A program made the translations under genes and the position numbers. Under the pieces are notes generated by a model that did no database searches, was not told the DNA's origin, and saw only the letters and a program-made list of their open reading frames with translations. Shown here piece by piece: positions 27,281 to 30,079 of a DNA stretch of 30,079 bases; positions within the stretch are counted from its first letter, which is position 1, and each line of letters begins with the position of its first letter. Origin of the DNA: Flavobacteriales bacterium (lineage in GTDB: Bacteria > Bacteroidota > Bacteroidia > Flavobacteriales_D > Sanyastnellaceae). The stretch is from the NCBI GenBank assembly GCA_015660615.1, contig DQKQ01000137.1:1-30079 (forward strand). Direction: 5' to 3'.

Positions 27281-28846
27281 ATGTTGGAAAAACTCGAAGA
27301 ACGGTCTTTACGTAAACAACTATTCTATCACCTTGATGGATTAGCTATGTGTGGTGTTGTGCCTGTTCTTCATGAAGGGGGGCTTTTAGAGAGAGTTTTT
27401 CATGCTTCAGGAGATGTAGATCAACTTGCGGCTGAATATCGAGCTAATTCTGGATATTTAAATGTCGCGCTTAGGATGTTGTGTTCCCAAGGTTTGCTTG
27501 AGGCAGCACGAGCTGAAGATATGATAAATTACAGGCCGGCCGTTGGGAAAACTCACACGGATTGGTATCTTCACAACAGTTCATATACGGCTGGTAGAAA
27601 TTGGATGAAGTGTATAGTCGGATCTTGGAACACGCCAGGTAAAGCTTTAGCACCAGGTGATTTAATGTCGATGGAGATTTTGATGGATGCTTGGAGAGAT
27701 ATGCCAGATGAGGGGATAATGTCTCGAATAAAAAGCCACCTCGAAGGAGCACTTGTTGCTCCTTTTCTTGTAACTCTCGGAACTATCCACGGTATTAAGC
27801 CGATTTCATCTTGGGATGATCACAACGCCGCTGTTTTAAAAATGCATTCATCCAAGCAAGAAGCTTGGGGAAGAATTCTGATATTGTTAGGATGGGATAA
27901 GACAGATAAGGGAGCGTTCTTTTTAAAGCGTTCCTCTGCTTATGGAGTGACAACTTCGTACGTGAAAACATTTATTTGGTCTAAAGAATTAATTTTCGGA
28001 AATGGATCTTATCTATGGCGGATTAAACCAGGAGAGCCAGAAATTCATGTGGATAGGACTCTCAATGTTTGGGGGTCAGGAGGTGCTCATAAGGCATATT
28101 TCACCCATTTAGATGAGGTTATTAAATCTGTATTTAACGCCCCTCTCGAAAATCAGCCATCTGGGCTATGTGATATGGGTTGTGGTAATGGGGCATTGCT
28201 TTTACACCTTTCTGAGGTCATAAAGACCTCTACTCTTAGAGGTCAAAATTTAGAGACTCATCCTTTAGAGTTAGTTGGAGCTGATTACAACCAAGAAGCA
28301 CTCATTGCTACAGCGGATCACTTTAAACAAGAAGGTGTAGATGGTCATTTTATTTGGGGAGATATAGGAGATCCGGATCAGCTTGCCATGGATATTTGGA
28401 GGATTCATAATATCCGCTTGGGAGATTTAATGAGTGTTCGTTCTTTCTTAGATCACAATAGGATTTTCAATAGACCTATTATTGATAGACCAGATAGAGC
28501 AATCTCTACTGGAGCTTTTGCTTTTAGAGGAGAACGTTTAAAGCTTAGAAATGTTGAACAAAGTTTGAAAGAACATTTTCTTCGTTGGGCTCCATATGTG
28601 GCTGAGCATGGTCTTCTTGTAGTCGAACTACATACCATTGATCCTGAAGCTGCAGCCGATCGTCAGGGTGATATGCCAGCGACAGCTTATGATGCCACAC
28701 ATGGTTTTGCAGACCAGTATATAGTAGAAGTTCCTGTCTATGATGCTATGGCGGCTGAAGCAGGTCTTTCAATTGATCATTCTTGCTCTAGAACTTTCCC
28801 TAAAGAATTACCAGCGACAGTAAGCATTAGGTACTTCAAGGCGTAA
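27281..28846 (+). CDS. Free-standing AprA/PKS-type SAM-dependent methyltransferase
   Basis: 521 aa, cytoplasmic (no signal). An N-terminal helical region has LDGLAMCGVVPVLHEGGLLE (about 18-37) and VWGSGGAHKAYFTHLDEVIK (263-282). The SAM site follows as CDMGCGNG (297-304), acidic loop VGADYNQEAL (332-341) and GDIGDP (360-365). The block LMSVRSFLDHNRIFNRP (383-399) is a strong family signature, which I recall from stand-alone and polyketide-synthase-embedded methyltransferases related to AprA MT1 of the apratoxin pathway, an iron-dependent enzyme. Metal ligands could not be assigned here. The reaction and substrate are unknown; acyl-ACP or acyl-CoA methylation is a plausible inference. The start at 27281 follows the cysteine peptidase stop by 12 bp. 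No PKS, ACP or other biosynthetic gene is visible nearby. Possibly part of a small-molecule pathway elsewhere in the genome. Confidence 0.78.
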   Translation: MLEKLEERSLRKQLFYHLDGLAMCGVVPVLHEGGLLERVFHASGDVDQLAAEYRANSGYLNVALRMLCSQGLLEAARAEDMINYRPAVGKTHTDWYLHNSSYTAGRNWMKCIVGSWNTPGKALAPGDLMSMEILMDAWRDMPDEGIMSRIKSHLEGALVAPFLVTLGTIHGIKPISSWDDHNAAVLKMHSSKQEAWGRILILLGWDKTDKGAFFLKRSSAYGVTTSYVKTFIWSKELIFGNGSYLWRIKPGEPEIHVDRTLNVWGSGGAHKAYFTHLDEVIKSVFNAPLENQPSGLCDMGCGNGALLLHLSEVIKTSTLRGQNLETHPLELVGADYNQEALIATADHFKQEGVDGHFIWGDIGDPDQLAMDIWRIHNIRLGDLMSVRSFLDHNRIFNRPIIDRPDRAISTGAFAFRGERLKLRNVEQSLKEHFLRWAPYVAEHGLLVVELHTIDPEAAADRQGDMPATAYDATHGFADQYIVEVPVYDAMAAEAGLSIDHSCSRTFPKELPATVSIRYFKA

Positions 28847-29352
28847 CTTTGCTGAGTGATAAAACGATAATTAACAATTGTTTATAACGTGTGTGGATTC
28901 ATTGTGAATTCCTTCCCCCTTTATTATTTGATTTGTATAGGAAAATAGTTGCTTATTTGTTTCAAGCAAATAGCTAATCCCCCAAAGCGATCGACACTGA
29001 AGAAGATGCAAATCTAATTTAAGACGAAGGCAGCCGAGAGGTGAAAGGGGTCCTGAAAGGGAGGTGGTCTTGAGAGAGAATGCCAGAAGTTAAAATGAGG
29101 AAGTATTCAACGTGAAGAGACATCGACACAATTTGATTCGCCTCGGCTCCTTACCGATTGAGGTTAGGATTGCTTTCCTCAGCTGCTTTTGTAGAAGAGG
29201 AGTTTGATTTTGAAATGCGTTAAGTCCTGAAAATGGACAGATTCCGTAAGGTTTCACTAATATATGCTTGCATATTTTTAGTTTACAAATTGAAAAACGC
29301 AGTTGAACATAAGTTAGCTTAAGTTCAAATGTGACTAAAGCAGAGGAATGCG

Positions 29353-29378
29353 CCATAAAAAAGTTTTCTTTTTAATGG
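29353..29378. repeat. A/T-rich hairpin, 11-bp arms with one mismatch
   Basis: CCATAAAAAAG and CTTTTTAATGG flank a TTTT loop; the arms pair over 11 bp apart from one mismatch. Positioned mid-way in the gene-free kilobase. It could be a weak bidirectional terminator, since each strand carries a T-rich 3' arm, but no gene ends nearby. Confidence 0.6.
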
Positions 29379-29611
29379 TAAAACCTAGGAGTATGGAGAA
29401 GAGAGTAATATCGAATCTTCTAGCCCGAAGTTCTAAGTATTTCTTTAGTTCAAACAGCGTTAGTGAGAGCTGCGCAGCGCCGAGTTGAGCCAATTAAGGC
29501 AAACCTCGGTTTTCCAAAGGGTGTTTTTTCTGTGTTCCCACAGATTTAGCATCTTAGGATACCAGCCGTTCGATTGAGATTAACATTGAAATTGATCGGA
29601 CCGGAGAGAGA

Positions 29612-29631
29612 CTAGGGCCTTCGTGCCCTAG
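29612..29631. repeat. GC-rich hairpin in the gene-free region
   Basis: CTAGGGC (29612-29618) pairs with GCCCTAG (29625-29631) around the hexaloop CTTCGT. Flanking GAG and CTC bases could lengthen the stem. No T run follows, so it is more like an RNA structure element than a terminator. Confidence 0.65.
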
Positions 29632-29676
29632 CCCCTCAAAGGCGCTTCATCCCGGTTCAGGTATGAAGACTGGAGG

Positions 29677-29749
29677 ATCCGCAACGGTGATTGCAAAGGA
29701 CGTTAGTCTTGATTTATCATGACTATCAACCCTAGCCACCGTTGCGGAT
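29677..29749. repeat. 13-bp perfect inverted repeat with inner stem
   Basis: ATCCGCAACGGTG (29677-29689) and CACCGTTGCGGAT (29737-29749) are exact reverse complements. The 47 bases between hold another imperfect stem, TAGTCttGATttATCatGACTA. The element ends 41 bp before the -33 element of the tRNA-Arg promoter. It could fold as an RNA or extrude as a cruciform; function unknown. Confidence 0.85.
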
Positions 29750-29789
29750 TTCTTAATTCCATACTTTTTGTGAAAAACCTCAAGATTAG

Positions 29790-29819
29790 TTGCATTGGAC
29801 AAGAACGTGAGTATCTTTG
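29790..29819 (+). promoter_or_regulatory. Primary-sigma promoter of tRNA-Arg
   Basis: TTG (29790-29792), 19 nt, then TATCTTTG (29812-29819): an exact fit to the Bacteroidota promoter TTG-N19-TAnnTTTG. Transcription should begin about 7 nt downstream, giving a leader of roughly 28 nt before the tRNA. Confidence 0.75.
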
Positions 29820-29853
29820 CCGTCCATTTGGAACTCGTCTTTGAGTAAAAAAT

Positions 29854-29927
29854 GGCCCTGTAGCTCAACTGGATAGAGCATCGCATTACGGATGCGAAGG
29901 TTTGGGGTTCGAATCCCTACAGGGTCA
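29854..29927 (+). tRNA. tRNA-Arg (anticodon ACG)
   Basis: A full cloverleaf: acceptor arms GGCCCTG and CAGGGTC (7 bp with one G-T), D arm GCTC...GAGC, anticodon stem TCGCA/TGCGA with loop TTACGGA (anticodon ACG) and a T arm with loop TTCGAAT. The discriminator base is A at 29927. The 3' CCA is not encoded. The ACG anticodon is normally converted to inosine and reads CGU, CGC and CGA. A promoter lies upstream and a strong terminator starts 4 nt after the gene. Confidence 0.97.
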
Positions 29928-29931
29928 CTCT

Positions 29932-29971
29932 AGCGGAGAATTGGTTGAAATCAACTGATTCTCCGCTTTTT
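29932..29971 (+). terminator. Terminator of tRNA-Arg
   Basis: AGCGGAGAAT (29932-29941) pairs with ATTCTCCGCT (29958-29967). An inner stem GTTGA/TCAAC lengthens the hairpin. A T run ends at 29971. Confidence 0.93.
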
Positions 29972-29976
29972 ATTTT

Positions 29977-30007
29977 CGCTAAATCCCTTGATAGTAAAGG
30001 GATAGCG
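29977..30007 (+). repeat. Second hairpin after the tRNA terminator
   Basis: CGCT plus ATCCCTT (29977-29980, 29983-29989) pairs with AAGGGAT plus AGCG (29997-30003, 30004-30007) with a 2-nt bulge. Its 3' arm begins a second copy of TAGCGGAGAA (30003-30012) that matches 29931-29940. No gene is visible from here to the window end. Confidence 0.6.
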
Positions 30008-30079
30008 GAGAAAATAGAATTTATTCTCTTGGTTCGAACTTTGCCTTTTAACTTGTCGTAACCTATTCCGGATGGAAAC

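Larger units (their letters stand above)
28847..29789. other. Gene-free region with several hairpins and inverted repeats
   Basis: About 940 bp without a convincing gene; the longest open frames are minus-strand and have no recognisable protein features. It holds several self-complementary elements: palindrome AACAATTGTT (28873-28882), AGCCGAG/CTCGGCT (29032-29038 with 29142-29148), ATATGC/GCATAT with a TTTT tail (29262-29279), an A/T-rich 11-bp hairpin (29353-29378), palindrome GCTGCGCAGC (29469-29478), CTAGGGC/GCCCTAG (29612-29631) and a 13-bp inverted repeat (29677-29749). It was scanned for RNase P RNA, tmRNA and SRP RNA landmarks, and none were found. Confidence 0.6.

Noticed and set aside
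29090..29356. 88-codon open frame on the minus strand in the gene-free region
   Set aside because: No recognisable domain, no start context, low-complexity Leu/Lys/Cys-rich composition; likely chance.
29677..29749. Integron attC site
   Set aside because: AAC and GTT are present in the arms, but the flanking bases do not fit RYYYAAC/GTTRRRY and no integrase or cassette is nearby.
28847..29789. RNase P RNA, tmRNA or SRP RNA in the gene-free region
   Set aside because: None of the landmark motifs (GAGGAAAGTCC, tmRNA tRNA-like ends, GGAAGGAAGCAGC) occurs.
29647..29886. 79-codon open frame on the minus strand
   Set aside because: Its first codons are the antisense of the tRNA-Arg gene and it runs through the tRNA promoter and the 13-bp inverted repeat; no protein features.
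30003..30012. Attachment-site duplication at the tRNA 3' end
   Set aside because: The repeated TAGCGGAGAA comes from the terminator, not from the tRNA 3' end, and no integrase is present in the window.

Overview
The window looks like the chromosome of a free-living, probably marine Bacteroidota of the order Flavobacteriales. The evidence is type IX secretion system (T9SS) C-terminal sorting domains of both type A and type B, SprB-like repeats, a PorP/SprF-family protein, an S46 dipeptidyl-peptidase, AT-rich translation starts without Shine-Dalgarno sequences, and a textbook Bacteroidota promoter (TTG-N19-TATCTTTG) in front of a tRNA gene. No plasmid, phage, insertion sequence or CRISPR array is visible.

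Layout. Positions 1-253 (minus) hold the N-terminal part of yaaA. Diverging from it by 22 bp is a block of exported proteins (276-10066): a T9SS type A repeat protein, an S46 peptidase with DPP11-like specificity residues, a lysyl-oxidase-domain T9SS protein, and a CotH/lamin-tail T9SS type B protein. A 35-codon membrane microprotein on the minus strand interrupts this block. From 13886 down to 10053 (minus) lie a fused isobutyryl-CoA mutase (icmF) and a small four-helix membrane protein. A three-gene adhesin cassette follows (14102-18114): SprB-like protein, SprF-like protein, and a secreted protein that repeats the adhesin's N-terminal domain. It ends in a 12-bp tandem repeat and a terminator that runs into the end of uvrA (20994-18196, minus). 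Next are an ECF sigma factor, a 49-codon microprotein behind it and a terminator (21178-22030). Then come a secreted barrel-like protein, an M1 metallopeptidase with a barrel-like C-terminus (minus), an exported bleomycin-hydrolase-like cysteine peptidase and an AprA-like methyltransferase. The last kilobase has no convincing gene until tRNA-Arg(ACG), which has a good promoter and a strong terminator.

How the genes fit together. Most of the window is cell-surface and periplasmic biology: T9SS cargo for adhesion and matrix interaction, and exported peptidases (S46, M1, C1) that would supply peptides and amino acids. The metabolic genes (icmF, the methyltransferase) and housekeeping genes (uvrA, yaaA, tRNA-Arg) are interspersed. 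The most interesting points are the conserved quinone-cofactor residues in the lysyl-oxidase domain, the duplicated domain that brackets the SprF-like gene, the free-standing PKS-type methyltransferase, two microproteins, and the structured gene-free kilobase before the tRNA.
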